The notes: generated from the sequence alone by a model not told the origin. A stretch of DNA of 35,281 nucleotides from DATKDF01 sp963752045 (GCA_963752045.1 CAVVWN010000016.1:1-35281); one strand, 5' to 3'. Positions 23,654 through 33,441 are shown, counted from the stretch's first letter. Translations and numbers: made by a program.

Positions 23654-25207
23654 ATGCCGACTCTCACTGCGACCCCGGCGCTTCGGGTATGGGTGGCCTC
23701 GACCGTAATCGCGGGTGTGTCGTTCACGACGGGCGCGTGCGGGGGCACAGCCGAGCCTCCCGAGGAGACCGTCGCCACGACGCCGGCTGACGAACCGGTC
23801 GAGCCCCTCGAGCCGCCCGCCTACGAAGTCGCGTTGCCCGAACCTGTCCGGGCCATCCTCACCGCGCCCTTCACCGGCGATTTCGACCAGATGGCCGAGC
23901 GGCGGCTCGTCCGCGTAGGCGTCACCTACAACCGGACTTTCTACTTCGCCGACGAGGGTGTGCAGCGCGGCCTCGCCTACGAGTTCGGGAAGGCCTTCGA
24001 GGACCACATCAACGAGAAGCTCAAGACGGGCAACACGAAGATCAGCGTGTTCTTCATGCCCATGCCCCGTCAGGACTTGGCCTCGGCGCTCCTCGAGGGC
24101 AGGGTCGACCTGGTGATCGCCCAGGTGACCGTGCGGCCCGAGCTTCAGGCCCTGGTCGATTTCACGACCGCCACCCGCACCAACGTGAGCGAAGTCGTGG
24201 TGACCGGCCCTGGCGCGCCGGCGATCAACTCGGTGGACGATCTGTCCGGCCAGGAGGTCTTCGCGCGCAAGGACAGCAGTTTTCACGCGAGCCTGGTCGC
24301 GCTCAACGAACGGCTGGTTGCGAGCGGCAAGCCACCGGCCGTGATCGTGGAGGTTCCCGGCAACCTCGAAGACGACGACCTGCTGGAGATGGTCAATGCC
24401 GGCCTCATCACCACCGTCGTCGTCCACGGCTACCTGGCTGAGTTCTGGGCGAAGGTCCTGCCGAACATTACCGTGCACGACTCGGTGACGCTGCGGACCG
24501 GTGCCAGCCTGGCCGTACCGATCCGCAAGGGCAGTCCCCTGCTTGCAGCCGAGATCAACGCGTTCCTGGCGAAGCACGGGCTCGGAACGGCGTTCAGCAA
24601 CATCATGGAGAAGCGCTACCTCGTGAGCACGAAGTTCGTGCAGAATGCCGCCTCCGAGGCCGAGCGGAAGAAGTTCGGCGCGATGCGCGAGATCTTCGAG
24701 AAGTACAGCGCCCAGTACGACATGGATTATCTGCTGATGGCGGCGCAGGGCTACCAGGAGTCGCAGCTCAACCAGGACGCAAAAAGCCGTGTGGGCGCGA
24801 TCGGCGTGATGCAGGTCATGCCGGCGACGGGCAAGGACATGAACGTCGGCGACATCAGCGAGATCGAGGCGAACGTCCACGCGGGCGTGAAGTACATGCG
24901 CTGGGTCGTGGACCATTACTACAAGGACGAGCCGATGGACCGGCTGAACAAGGGGCTTTTCGCCTTCGCGTCCTACAACGCCGGGGCCGGACGGGTTCGC
25001 CAGCTGCGCCGGGAGGCAGAGAAGCGCGGGCTCGACCCCAACGTCTGGTTCGGCAACGTGGAGCAAATCGCCTCCGAACGGATCGGCCGCGAGACCGTCA
25101 CCTACGTGAGCAACATCTACAAGTACTACGTCGCCTACAGGTTGATCGCGGAGGAGCAAGCCCGGCGCGAGGCCGCCAGGGCCGCCGTCAGAGGCCGCGG
25201 GCAGTAG
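23654..25207 (+). CDS. MltF-type lytic transglycosylase lipoprotein
   Basis: This 517-residue protein combines a lipoprotein signal (lipobox Cys29, TTGAC), a periplasmic solute-binding-like domain (about residues 85-320; RRLVRVGVTYNRTFYF, ALLEGRVDLVIAQVTV) and a C-terminal SLT goose-lysozyme-like domain. The catalytic Glu is Glu369 in GYQESQLN, followed by GAIGVMQVMP and SYNAGAGRV, which are SLT hallmarks. This is the MltF architecture: it cleaves the MurNAc-GlcNAc bond to make 1,6-anhydro ends, with activity modulated by muropeptides. Its closeness to qhpB (28 bases) may be chance or may link to making room for envelope assembly. It has no frame breaks. Confidence 0.92.
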   Translation: MPTLTATPALRVWVASTVIAGVSFTTGACGGTAEPPEETVATTPADEPVEPLEPPAYEVALPEPVRAILTAPFTGDFDQMAERRLVRVGVTYNRTFYFADEGVQRGLAYEFGKAFEDHINEKLKTGNTKISVFFMPMPRQDLASALLEGRVDLVIAQVTVRPELQALVDFTTATRTNVSEVVVTGPGAPAINSVDDLSGQEVFARKDSSFHASLVALNERLVASGKPPAVIVEVPGNLEDDDLLEMVNAGLITTVVVHGYLAEFWAKVLPNITVHDSVTLRTGASLAVPIRKGSPLLAAEINAFLAKHGLGTAFSNIMEKRYLVSTKFVQNAASEAERKKFGAMREIFEKYSAQYDMDYLLMAAQGYQESQLNQDAKSRVGAIGVMQVMPATGKDMNVGDISEIEANVHAGVKYMRWVVDHYYKDEPMDRLNKGLFAFASYNAGAGRVRQLRREAEKRGLDPNVWFGNVEQIASERIGRETVTYVSNIYKYYVAYRLIAEEQARREAARAAVRGRGQ

Positions 25208-25260
25208 CCGCTCGAGCCGGTTTCTGTCGGCGACACTGGCAAGAAGAGGGCATCGATATC

Positions 25261-26637
25261 ATGAGCCGTTTCCGCATGAATGTCGGGGTTGCTGCAGCGG
25301 CGCTCGGGCTGTTCACCGGCGCGCGTCCGGCTGCGGCGCAAGCCACTCCCGCCGCGCAGACCACCGCCCCGGCCGTCTGCCCGGCCGGCGCGTGCGTGGC
25401 CGCCGCCGGCACGTTGTCGCAGCCAGCTCCGGCACCTGCGGCGGGTCCCGGTTCCTTCTCGCCAGCCACCGGCTTCAAGCTCGCCGATTCCGAGTACGGC
25501 GATCTCAACCTGAAGCTCTTCACCTACGTCCGTTACCTGAACCAGCAGGGACTCGACGAGTCGTACACCGACTCGTTCGGCACGGTGAAGACCATCAACC
25601 CGAGGCAGGACATCCAGTTCCAGAAGGTCAACCTGCAGTTCCTGGGCTGGATGATGAGCCGCAGGCTGCGGTACCTCGTGTACGTGTGGACCGCCAACGT
25701 GAGTCAGGGGCTCGGCGCGCAGGTGGTCGTGGGCGGCAACCTGCAGTACACGTTCAACGAGCACCTGACGGTGGGTGGCGGGATCGGCTCGATGCCCGGC
25801 ACGCGATCGCTCGAGGGCAACTTCCCGCAGTGGCTCTCGGTCGACAACCGGCTCATCGCGGACGAGTTCTTCCGGCCGTCCTACACGCAGGGGATCTGGG
25901 CGAAGGGGTCGGTCACCGGCGGTGTCGACTACTCCGTGATGCTCGGCAACAACCTGAGCCAGCTCGGCGTGGATGCCGGTCAGCTCGACAGCGGTCTCGA
26001 CGCCGTGTCGGCGTCGCTCGTCTGGCAGCCTGTCGGCGACTACGGTCGCAGCTTCGGTGATTTCGACGCGCACGCCGAACCGGCGCTGCGCATCGGCGTG
26101 CACTACACGCGGAGCGACGAGAACCGGCAGAGCCAGCCCGACACCGAGGGCATCGAGAACTCGCAGATCCGGCTTTCGGACGGCAACGTCATCTTCACGC
26201 CGCGGCTCTTTGGCGACGACATCAGCATCACCGATGCCTTCCTGCGGATGACGGCGGTCGATGCCGGCGTCAAGTACCGCGGCCTGGCGCTCGAAGGCGA
26301 ACTCTTCTGGCGGTGGGTGACGGATTTTCGTGGTCCCGGCACCGACCAGCTTCCGTTCGGCGAGCTCTTCGACCAGGGCTTCCAGCTCCAGGGCTCGGCC
26401 ATGGTCGTGCCGAAGACCGTGCAGGCCTACGTCACCGGCTCGCGGATCTTCGGCGAGTACGGGGATCCCTGGGACGCGCGGTTCGGCGTCAACTGGTACC
26501 CGTGGAAGAACGAGATCGTCCGCTGGAACGCCGAGCTCCTCCTGCTCCGGCAGTCGCCTGTCGGGGCCCTGTCGCTGCCGTCGCTCGTGGGCGGCAACGG
26601 CCCCGTGTTCTACAGCAGCTTCATGCTCAACTTCTGA
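25261..26637 (+). CDS. Outer-membrane porin (paralogue 1)
   Basis: This 458-residue porin-type protein has a signal peptide (residues 1 to about 24, ARPAAAQ) and a short Ala/Pro-rich segment. A large beta-barrel of many amphipathic strands follows (LKLFTYVRYLNQQG, LRYLVYVWTANVSQG, LQYTFNEHLTVGGGIG), ending in YSSFMLNF with terminal Phe. It shares conserved segments with the gene at 29439-30982: RYLNQ, PGTRSL(E/Q)G and ADEFFRP in the same order. The two are paralogues. The start ATG at 25261 has AGAGG about 12 bases upstream, which is a long spacing. Substrate specificity is unknown; it broadly resembles OprP/OprO-type porins. Confidence 0.85.
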   Translation: MSRFRMNVGVAAAALGLFTGARPAAAQATPAAQTTAPAVCPAGACVAAAGTLSQPAPAPAAGPGSFSPATGFKLADSEYGDLNLKLFTYVRYLNQQGLDESYTDSFGTVKTINPRQDIQFQKVNLQFLGWMMSRRLRYLVYVWTANVSQGLGAQVVVGGNLQYTFNEHLTVGGGIGSMPGTRSLEGNFPQWLSVDNRLIADEFFRPSYTQGIWAKGSVTGGVDYSVMLGNNLSQLGVDAGQLDSGLDAVSASLVWQPVGDYGRSFGDFDAHAEPALRIGVHYTRSDENRQSQPDTEGIENSQIRLSDGNVIFTPRLFGDDISITDAFLRMTAVDAGVKYRGLALEGELFWRWVTDFRGPGTDQLPFGELFDQGFQLQGSAMVVPKTVQAYVTGSRIFGEYGDPWDARFGVNWYPWKNEIVRWNAELLLLRQSPVGALSLPSLVGGNGPVFYSSFMLNF

Positions 26638-26704
26638 GTGGCGCGGCCCGGAGGGGCTGGGTTCGGTCGTCCGGCGTTTGCCTCGGCGCACCCGTTGGGG
26701 ATTC

Positions 26705-26718
26705 TCCATCATGATGGA
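26705..26718. promoter_or_regulatory. 14-base perfect palindrome upstream of the sigma-54 activator gene
   Basis: TCCATCATGATGGA is a perfect dyad in the gap before the activator gene, about 30 bases upstream of its TACAAT box. Its size and position suit a dimeric Fis-type DNA-binding protein, so autoregulation is possible. No second copy was found, though TGGAGAATCTCCA-like sequence at 28887-28899 after the gene is loosely similar. Confidence 0.35.
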
Positions 26719-26748
26719 ATGTGGCCGGAACGCCTGACATTCGTCGGG

Positions 26749-26754
26749 TACAAT
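26749..26754 (+). promoter_or_regulatory. Candidate -10 box for the sigma-54 activator gene, probably leaderless
   Basis: TACAAT ends only seven bases before the GTG start at 26762, the usual distance from a -10 box to the transcription start. The mRNA would then begin at or next to the start codon. There is no ribosome site in that gap, which agrees with leaderless translation. Confidence 0.45.
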
Positions 26755-26761
26755 CGGGACT

Positions 26762-28796
26762 GTGGCTGCCTCGGACAGTCCGGACGCCAGAACTGACGAG
26801 CAGCTCGAAGGTCGCCTGGCGTTCGAGTCCCTGATTTCGGACACGTCGGCCCTGCTCATGACGGCGTCCGCAGACGAGGTGACGACCGCGATTGACGGCG
26901 CGCTGACCCGGGTCCGCACCTTCTTCAAGACTGACCGCTGCGCGCTCTTGACCGTCAGTCCCGACAGGCACACGGTCAACGTCTCCTTCGCTTCCTATGC
27001 CAGCGGCGTGTCGGTCGTGTCCGGCAGCCTCAATCTCGCCACGATGTTTCCCTGGCAATACCAGACAGTCGTCGTCGAAGCGCAGCCCTCGGTGGTGCCG
27101 CGCGTGGCCGACATGCCGCTGGAGGCCGCCCTGGATCGCGAGAACGCCATAGCCATGGGGACGCGCTCGACGCTCTTGGTTCCGATCTCCACGAGCGCCG
27201 AGCGTCAGCCATTTGATTGTGCTCCACGCCGTGTTCGAGGAGCGCGACTGGCCGGTGGAGTACGTGCCCCGCCTCCGGGTGCTGGGCAGCTTGATGGCCA
27301 CCGCGTTGGCGCGCCAGCGGGCGTTCGACGCCGTCCGTGAGGGCGAAGCACGCCTGCGCGAGCACGCGGCGCGCCTGGCCGCCGCGTTTGACGCTGCCGA
27401 GCTGGGATTCGCAGAGTGGCGCGCGCTCGACGCCCCGCCCTTTCTCGACGCTCGCATGCGCGACCTGTTCGGCCTCGGTCCCGACGAGGAGGACCGCTTG
27501 CCCGATTGGTGGCTGTCGCGAATCGACGAGACCAGTCGTGCCAGTGTCCTTGAACTGCGTCGTCGAGTGCTCGCCGGAGAGATCGAGCGGGCGACGGCGG
27601 AGTACCGTTACGAACACCCCGCCCGCGGACCGATCTGGCTGCGGCACACCTGGCGCCGGGTCGTGGGCGACGTGGCCACCGATGACGCCGTGACGCTCGT
27701 CGGCGCGGCCCTCGACATTACCGAGTCGCGGGAGAGGGAGGAGGCCCTCCAGGCGGCCCACGAGGATGTCAAACGCCTGCGCGACCGGCTCGAGCGCGAG
27801 AACATCTACCTGCGCCGGCAGGTCCTTCCCGCAAATGACAGCGAGCTGGTGACGGGCCGGAGTCCAGCCATCGCCCACGCGCTCGATCTGGCCGGGCAGG
27901 TTGCCGCGACGACGTCGACGGTGCTGCTCATCGGGGAAACGGGCACCGGCAAGGAACGGTTCGCCGCCCACATCCACGAGGCCAGTCCACGCCGGGCGCG
28001 CGCCATGGTGCGCGTGAACTGTTCGGCGATTCCGGCCGCGCTCATCGAAAGCGAGCTCTTCGGCCGGGAGAAGGGCGCCTATACCGGAGCGCTGTCGAAA
28101 CAGATCGGACGCTTCGAGCTGGCCAACGGATCGACGCTCTTCCTCGACGAAATTGGCGATCTGCCGCTCGACGTGCAGGTCAAGCTGCTCCGTGTCCTGC
28201 AGGAACGGACGATCGAGCGGCTCGGCAATCCCGCGTCCATCGCGATCGACGTGCGCATCATTGCCGCATCCAACCGAGACCTCGATGCGGCCGTTCGGGC
28301 TGGCACGTTCCGGAACGACCTCTATTACCGGCTCAACGTGTTTCCCATCACGGTGCCACCGTTGCGCGAGCGCCGGGAGGACATCCCGGCGCTGGCCCAC
28401 GCGCTCGTTCAGGAACTCAGCGACGTGATGCGCAAGCGGTTCGTTGAGATCGACGGTGCCAGCCTCGAGGCGCTGACCACCTGCGACTGGCCCGGCAACG
28501 TCCGGGAACTGCGCAACCTGCTCGAGCGCGCCATGATCCTCTCGCCCGGCCCGATCCTGACCGTCGCCCCGCCGCACGGCGCCGCCGCAGCGCCCCGCGA
28601 AAGGGACGCCCGCGCCGGGTCGCGCGACCTCCGTGAGCTGGAGCGCGAGCACATCCTGCGGGTGCTCGAGGAAACCGGCTGGCGAATCCGCGGCCAGGAC
28701 GCGGCGGCCGCCAAGCTCGGCCTCAAGCCAACCACGCTCGAGGCCCGCATGGCCAGACTGGGGATCCGTCGGCCGGGCGCGCGGGCTCAGGCCTAA
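26762..28796 (+). CDS. Sigma-54-dependent transcriptional activator (GAF-PAS-AAA+-Fis), one frame break
   Basis: Two frames join near 27205 (one extra or two missing bases; the repaired sequence reads ERQ-HLIVLHAVFEERDWP) into a protein of about 677 residues. An N-terminal GAF-like sensor domain is followed by a PAS-like domain (AAFDAAELGFAEWRA ... YEHPARGPIWLRHTWRRV ... GAALDITESREREE) and a coiled linker. The AAA+ domain has Walker A GETGTGKE near residue 390, GAYTGA near 438 (the sigma-54 contact loop, Tyr in place of the commoner Phe) and FLDEIGDLPL as Walker B. A C-terminal Fis-type helix-turn-helix ends in LKPTTLEARMARLGI. There is no receiver domain, so a small ligand or redox signal is likely. 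Targets may be the flanking porin genes. Confidence 0.92.
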
Positions 28797-28824
28797 CCCC
28801 GGGCAGCCCCTTGTGTTGACAAAG

Positions 28825-28883
28825 TGTCGGAGGGGCGGGCTTCAGCCCGCCCAGCGGTGGGCTCGGCTGAAGCCGGCCCCTCC
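28825..28883 (+). repeat. REP-like twin-hairpin element, copy B
   Basis: This is the second copy of the element at 11304-11359, in the opposite orientation. It begins TGTCGGAGGGGCGGGCTTCAG. The first hairpin (28833-28852, arms GGGCGGGCT and AGCCCGCCC) is identical; the second (about 28859-28880, GGGCTCGGCT and AGCCGGCCC) is less perfect. It lies 28 bases after the activator stop codon and could end its transcript. It is part of a 276-base gene-free stretch (28797-29072) in which I see only this element and the hairpin at 28981-29009. Confidence 0.85.
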
Positions 28884-28980
28884 CAGTGGAGAATCTCCAT
28901 TTCAGTGGAGGTTGCGACGCCTGGTCATCTGGCTGTGGCGGCCGCGTCACACTATCCAAACAACTGACCAGTAGGGTGTT

Positions 28981-29009
28981 AGACGCGCCGGCCAGGCGGG
29001 GGCGCGTCT
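28981..29009. other. GC-rich hairpin upstream of the ABM-fold gene
   Basis: AGACGCGCC at 28981-28989 and GGCGCGTCT at 29001-29009 are a perfect nine-base inverted repeat with an 11-base loop. It lies about 65 bases before the ABM-fold gene. It could be a terminator without a T-run, an operator, or a leader RNA structure. The sequence alone does not decide between these. Confidence 0.45.
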
Positions 29010-29072
29010 GGCATCGCCTGTGCGATAGAGATGGCTGACTGGGTACTGGCGTGCCGGCGTGAGGTGAGTCTG

Positions 29073-29405
29073 ATGGTGCAACTGACGGTCCAGATGACGG
29101 CGGCTTCGGGCCGAGCGCATGAACTGATCGAGGCCCTCCATCTGCTGATGCGGCACAGCCGGCGGCCAGGGGGTTGCACCAGGGCGCATATCGCGGCCGA
29201 TGTGGATCGGGCGAACGCCTACTGGTACTGCGAGGACTGGGAGAGCGCCGAGGCGCTCGACGAGGAGCTGAAATCCGAGCGGTTCGGCCAACTGCTGGCC
29301 CTCATGGAAACGAGCGCCGAAGCGCCATGCCTGGAACTTCGCATGGTGTCGGAAACACACGGCCTGGAGTACGTCGGCACCCACCGCGGCGCGCCGCCGC
29401 AGTAG
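29073..29405 (+). CDS. ABM-fold (antibiotic biosynthesis monooxygenase-like) protein
   Basis: This 110-residue protein resembles the dimeric ferredoxin-like ABM/YgiN family: a first strand VQLTVQMTAASGRAHELIEAL, a middle segment with AYWYCEDWESAEALDEELKS (the WxSxEAL pattern of the family) and a C-terminal strand LELRMVSETHGLEYV. Members act as cofactor-free quinol or aromatic monooxygenases, but many have unknown roles. I chose ATG at 29073 because the first family strand starts there; ATG at 29031 would add 14 residues. There is no signal peptide. It lies between the activator and the second porin, on the same strand. Confidence 0.8.
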   Translation: MVQLTVQMTAASGRAHELIEALHLLMRHSRRPGGCTRAHIAADVDRANAYWYCEDWESAEALDEELKSERFGQLLALMETSAEAPCLELRMVSETHGLEYVGTHRGAPPQ

Positions 29406-29438
29406 CCAGTGCAACCCTGGTGGAGAGAAGGGACGACC

Positions 29439-30982
29439 GTGGAGATTGAGTTGCGAGAGACGGTTCGGTTGACCATTCTGGCCGCAGCGCTCGGGCTGTC
29501 TGGGCCGACGATGGTCCTGGCGCAGACCCCGGCGCCGCCTGCGCCCCTGGTATGCGAGTCGCAGCCGGGCGGCCGGCAGGTGTGCCCGGCCGACACGTCG
29601 GCTGGCGTGGCACTCGTCAAGGCGACCGGCCCTGCGGCCTGTCTGCTCGGCAAGACCTGGGGCTACGACGACGCCGGCGTGTGGGTGTCCGACGGGTGCG
29701 GCGGCGAGTTCGTGCTGGGGGCCGGCGGCGCCCGGATCCCGCACCGGGCGGCGGCGCCTCAGGCCGGACGCCCGAGCGACCATCGAGACCTGGGGCGAGT
29801 TCAATCCGGGCAACGGGTTTCTCGTGGGACGGAACAGTGCCGGAGAGCTCTCCATCAGCGCGTACGGCCTGCTCCGCTACCTGAACCAGTTCCCCGGAGA
29901 GCAGACGTTCACCGATCACCTCGGGAATGAGCGGCCCGTCGACGGCCGCAACGACATCTACCCGCACCGGGTCATGGTGTTCTTCAAGGGCTGGGTCGGG
30001 ACTCCGAAGTTGATCTACGCGCTCACGCTGTGGACCGTGAATTCCACCGACCAGCGCGCGCTCTTTGCCAATCTCGGCTACCAGTTCGGCCGGAAGTTCA
30101 GCCTCTACGGCGGTCTCAACGGGAACCCGGGCATCGCGATCGCTCCAGGGCTCGCATCCCTACTGGCTCGGCCACGACCGCGTGATGGCCGACGAGTTCT
30201 TCCGCCCGTTCTTCGGATCCGGCGTCTGGGCCCAGGGCGAGGTCACGCCGGGCCTCTGGTACAACGCCATGCTCGGCACCGCCAACAGCGCGCTCGGCGT
30301 GAAGTCGAGCCAGCTGGATCGGACGTTCGCCACCGGCGCGTCCGTGTGGTGGATGCCGACCACGAAGGAGTTCGGACCCCGGGGGGCCTACGGCGACTGG
30401 GAGATGCACGAGAAGGTGGCGACCCGGTTCGGCGTTTCGACGACGCTGGAGCCCCGAGCAGCGGTTCACCAGCTCGACGACCGGGGCCCCGGAAAACACC
30501 ACGATCCGGCTGGCCGACAGCGTCAACGTGTTCGACACGGGCGCGCTGGCCCCGGGCGTCACGGTGGATCGGGTCGACTACCGGATTCTCTCGTTCGACG
30601 CCGGGATGAAGTACCGGGGCATCTTCCTGCAGACGGAAATCTACAACCGCTGGCTCGACAACTTCGCAGGCCGACGGGCCGCTGCCGGTCGCGAGCATCC
30701 ACGACACGGGCTTCTACGTGCAGGCGGCCTTCTATCCCGGTGCCGAAGAAGCTCGAGCTCTACGGCGCGACCTCGCAGATCTTCGGCGACAAGGATGCTG
30801 GCTTCAGCAACAGCTCCGAGTACCTCGTCGGCATGAACTTCTATCCCGCCAACACCCGCAATCACCGGCTCAACGTCCAGGTGATCGACGTGAACCGGTC
30901 GCCGGTCAGCAGCGCCTTCGGCTACTACATCGGCGGCCTGAACGGCACGTCCTTCTCGACGGCGTTCTCGGTGTTCTTCTGA
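29439..30982 (+). CDS. Outer-membrane porin paralogue 2 with an N-terminal DUF3011-like module (several frame breaks)
   Basis: The repaired protein is about 510 residues. A signal peptide is followed by ACLLGKTWGYDDAGVWVSDG with flanking Cys residues, which fits the DUF3011 pattern. A barrel homologous to the porin at 25261-26637 follows (RYLNQ, NPGTRSLQG, ADEFFRPFF, and the end STAFSVFF). Frame breaks occur near 29750, 30150, 30460, 30670 and 30740. Each joins conserved sequence, so the gene is probably intact in the organism. GTG at 29439 is preferred because of GAGAAGG upstream. The DUF3011-like part, absent from paralogue 1, may bind a ligand at the periplasmic side. Confidence 0.78.
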
Positions 30983-30998
30983 GTTTCGAGGTTCCATC

Positions 30999-32124
30999 AT
31001 GAAAGCGCGACACATCGTTCTGGCTCGTGGGCGTCGGGCTCGCCGTGGCGGCGCTTTCCGGCCAGGGCCCGTCGGTCACGAGCATCGGCCGCAGGCCGGT
31101 GCGCAGCCGGCCGCCGCAGCGGCCAACGAGTTCTACGACTCGCACTTCCACCTGACCAACTACATCCAGGAGGGCATCGACGCACGGCAGTTCCTGGAGA
31201 TCATGGGGAACCGCGTCGGCCGGTCCACGCTCTTCGGCATCCCGCTCCAGCAGCAGTGGTCGTACGGAAACTCGGGCGACTTCGCGCCGACGTACTACCT
31301 GCAGAGCGACGCGCCGCTCTACTACTACTCGTTCACCGACGCCTACATCGCGACGCCGTACCGGTCGCTGGCCCCCGAACAGCAGGCTCGGTTCGACCCG
31401 ATGATCACCGGCTTCAACCCGGCCGACATGTACGGCGTCGACCACATCCGCCGCGTGCTCGAGACCTTCCCGGGCGTCTTCTCGGGCATCGGCGAGTTCA
31501 GCATCCACAAGGAGTTCGTCTCGGCCAAGGTCGCGGGCGAGACGGCGAGCCTGACCAACCCGGCGCTCGACCGCATTCTCGACTTCGCCGGCGAGGCCGG
31601 GCTGGTCGTCATCCTCCACAACGACATCGACATGCCGTTCGCGAAGACGGACGCCGAGCCGGTGTACCTGGCGCAGATGAAGGCGCTCTTCAAGCGTCAC
31701 CCGAAGACGACGATCATCTGGGCCCACGTCGGCCTGGGCCGCATCGTCCACCCGTGCAGGTGTCGGCCCAGTCGGCCGAGCGGCGCCGCCAGTGGAGATC
31801 GTCGAGACGATGCTGACCGACCCGGCGCTCAGCACGTGATGTTCGACATCTCCTGGGACGAGGTGGCCAAGTACGCCGTGGCGTCGCCCGAGTCGATCGA
31901 GCGCGTGGCGGCCATCCTCAACCGGTACCCGGACCGCTTCCTGTTCGGCACCGACACGGTGGCGCCCTCGGGCCCGGCCCGTACTACGCCGTCTTCGACA
32001 TGTGGGCGCCCGTCTGGAGCAGCTGACGCCGGAGGCGAGCCAGAAGGTGCGCAAGGGCAACTACGAACGACTTTTCGACGAAGCCCGCGACGGGTGCGGG
32101 CGTGGGAACGGGCGAACGCGGTAG
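30999..32124 (+). CDS. Exported amidohydrolase of the TIM-barrel superfamily (several frame breaks)
   Basis: The repaired protein of about 375 residues has the metal sites of an amidohydrolase_2-type enzyme: HFH in YDSHFHLTNY, a His in VVILHNDID, a His in IIWAHVGLGR and the Asp in LFGTDTV. GFNPADMYGVDHIRRVLETF lies in the middle. A signal peptide is split by two compensating frame breaks near 31020 and 31085 (other-frame residues WLVGVGLAVAALSG). Further breaks lie near 31750-31835, 31978, 32025 and 32090. The stop is placed at TAG 32122-32124. The reaction could be hydrolysis or decarboxylation of a carboxylated ring or amide; the substrate is unknown. The spacing to the DcaP gene (26 bases) suggests one operon. 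Confidence 0.78.
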
Positions 32125-32150
32125 GAGAATTCGTGAGCAGAGGAGAAGCA

Positions 32151-33439
32151 GTGAAACGACGACACGCGAGCCGGCGAGCCGGCTCGATCCTGGCACTGGC
32201 CGCGCTGCTGGCGCTTGGGACGGCCTCGAACGACGTTGCCAGGACGGCAGGACGGTAGAGCCGCCGGCGCGAGCCTCACACGGCGCCACGACGACGACCG
32301 CAGCGGCCGCGCAGGCGCAGCCGCCACGACGCCGAGGATCGACATCTACGGCTTCGCGATGCTCGACATCGGCCACAACTTCAAGACCGATCAACCCGAA
32401 CTGGTTCGACACGTGCGGGTCACGCAAGCTGCCGTCCTTCGAGGACCAGTTCGGCAAGGACGGCAGCACGTTCGCCGGCGTGCGGCAGAGCCGCCTGGGC
32501 GTGCAGACTCGACGCCCACCGAGCGCTCGGGGAGCTGAAGACGCACGTTCGAGTTCGAGCTCTTCGGCACGGGCGTCGACGCGGGCCAGACGACGTTCCG
32601 CCTGCGCCACGCCTACGGCGAGGTCGGCCAGTTCGGCGCGGGCCAGTACCTGGAGCCCGTTCATGGATCCCGACGTGTTCCCGAACTCGCTCGAGTACTG
32701 GGGCCCGACCGGGATGGTGTTCTTCCGCAACGTGCAGGTGCGCTGGATGCCGTCCAGGGCGACACAACCTGACGCTCGCCATCGAGCGGCCGGGCGCGAG
32801 CGGCGACCAGGGCGTGCTACGCGGACCGTATCGAGCTGCAGAACATCAGGGCCGCTTCCCCATGCCGGACATCTCGGGCTACACGTACGCGCAGGACTGG
32901 GGCTACGTCCAGGTCGCCGGCATCGTCCGGGATCAAGTGGGACGACCTGCTCGACGACCGAGTTCGACCTGTCGGGCGGCGCGACGGCTGGGGCATCAAC
33001 ATCAGCACGAACCTCAAGGGCGCGAACGACACGATCCGGCTTCAGCTCGTCTACGGCGAGGGCATCCAGAACTACATGAACGACGCGCCGGTCGACATCG
33101 GCATCGAGAACAACTTCTCGAACCCGGTGACGCCGATCCTCGGCAAGCCGCTGCCGATCCTCGGCATCGTGGCCTTCTTCGACCACACCTGGAACGACAA
33201 GTGGACGAGCACGGTCGGCTACTCGCTGACCGACATCGACAACACCGACGGGCAGGCCCCGGACGCCTTCAACGGGGCCAGTACGCGCTCGGCAACCTGC
33301 TCTACCACCCGGTCCCGAACGTCATGTTCGGCGGCGAGCTGCAGTGGGGCAAGCGCGAGAACATCTCGGACGGCTCACGAGCGACGGCGTCAAGGTGCAG
33401 TTCTCGTTCAAGTACAATTTTTCGGGACTCGGAGGATAG
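32151..33439 (+). CDS. DcaP-family outer-membrane porin (many frame breaks)
   Basis: Pieces from three frames assemble into a protein of about 430 residues of the DcaP family, trimeric porins known to pass dicarboxylates and negatively charged compounds. Diagnostic segments in order are IDIYGFAMLDIGHNFKT (about 32340), PSFEDQFGKDGSTFAGVRQS (32440), FEFELFGTGVDAGQTTFRLR (32545), DPDVFPNSLEYWGPTGMVFF (32665), QNYMNDAPVDIGIENN (33070) and FSFKYNFSG at the end. GTG at 32151 follows AGAGGAG by four bases and opens a signal peptide (SILALAALLALG). At least ten single-base breaks are needed to read it, which suggests sequencing errors. It lies two bases before the glutaminase gene start. Confidence 0.85.
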
Positions 33440-33441
33440 TG

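Noticed and set aside
25237..25252. Possible sigma-54 promoter TGGCAAGAAGAGGGCA before the first porin
   Set aside because: GG and GC are correctly spaced by ten bases, but the -12 half lacks TT. Transcription would begin at the ATG, and the same bases serve as the ribosome-site region, so the match is too weak to call.
25135..26979. 614-codon open frame on the minus strand
   Set aside because: It is antisense to the porin gene and reads through its promoter region. There is no recognisable domain or start signal.
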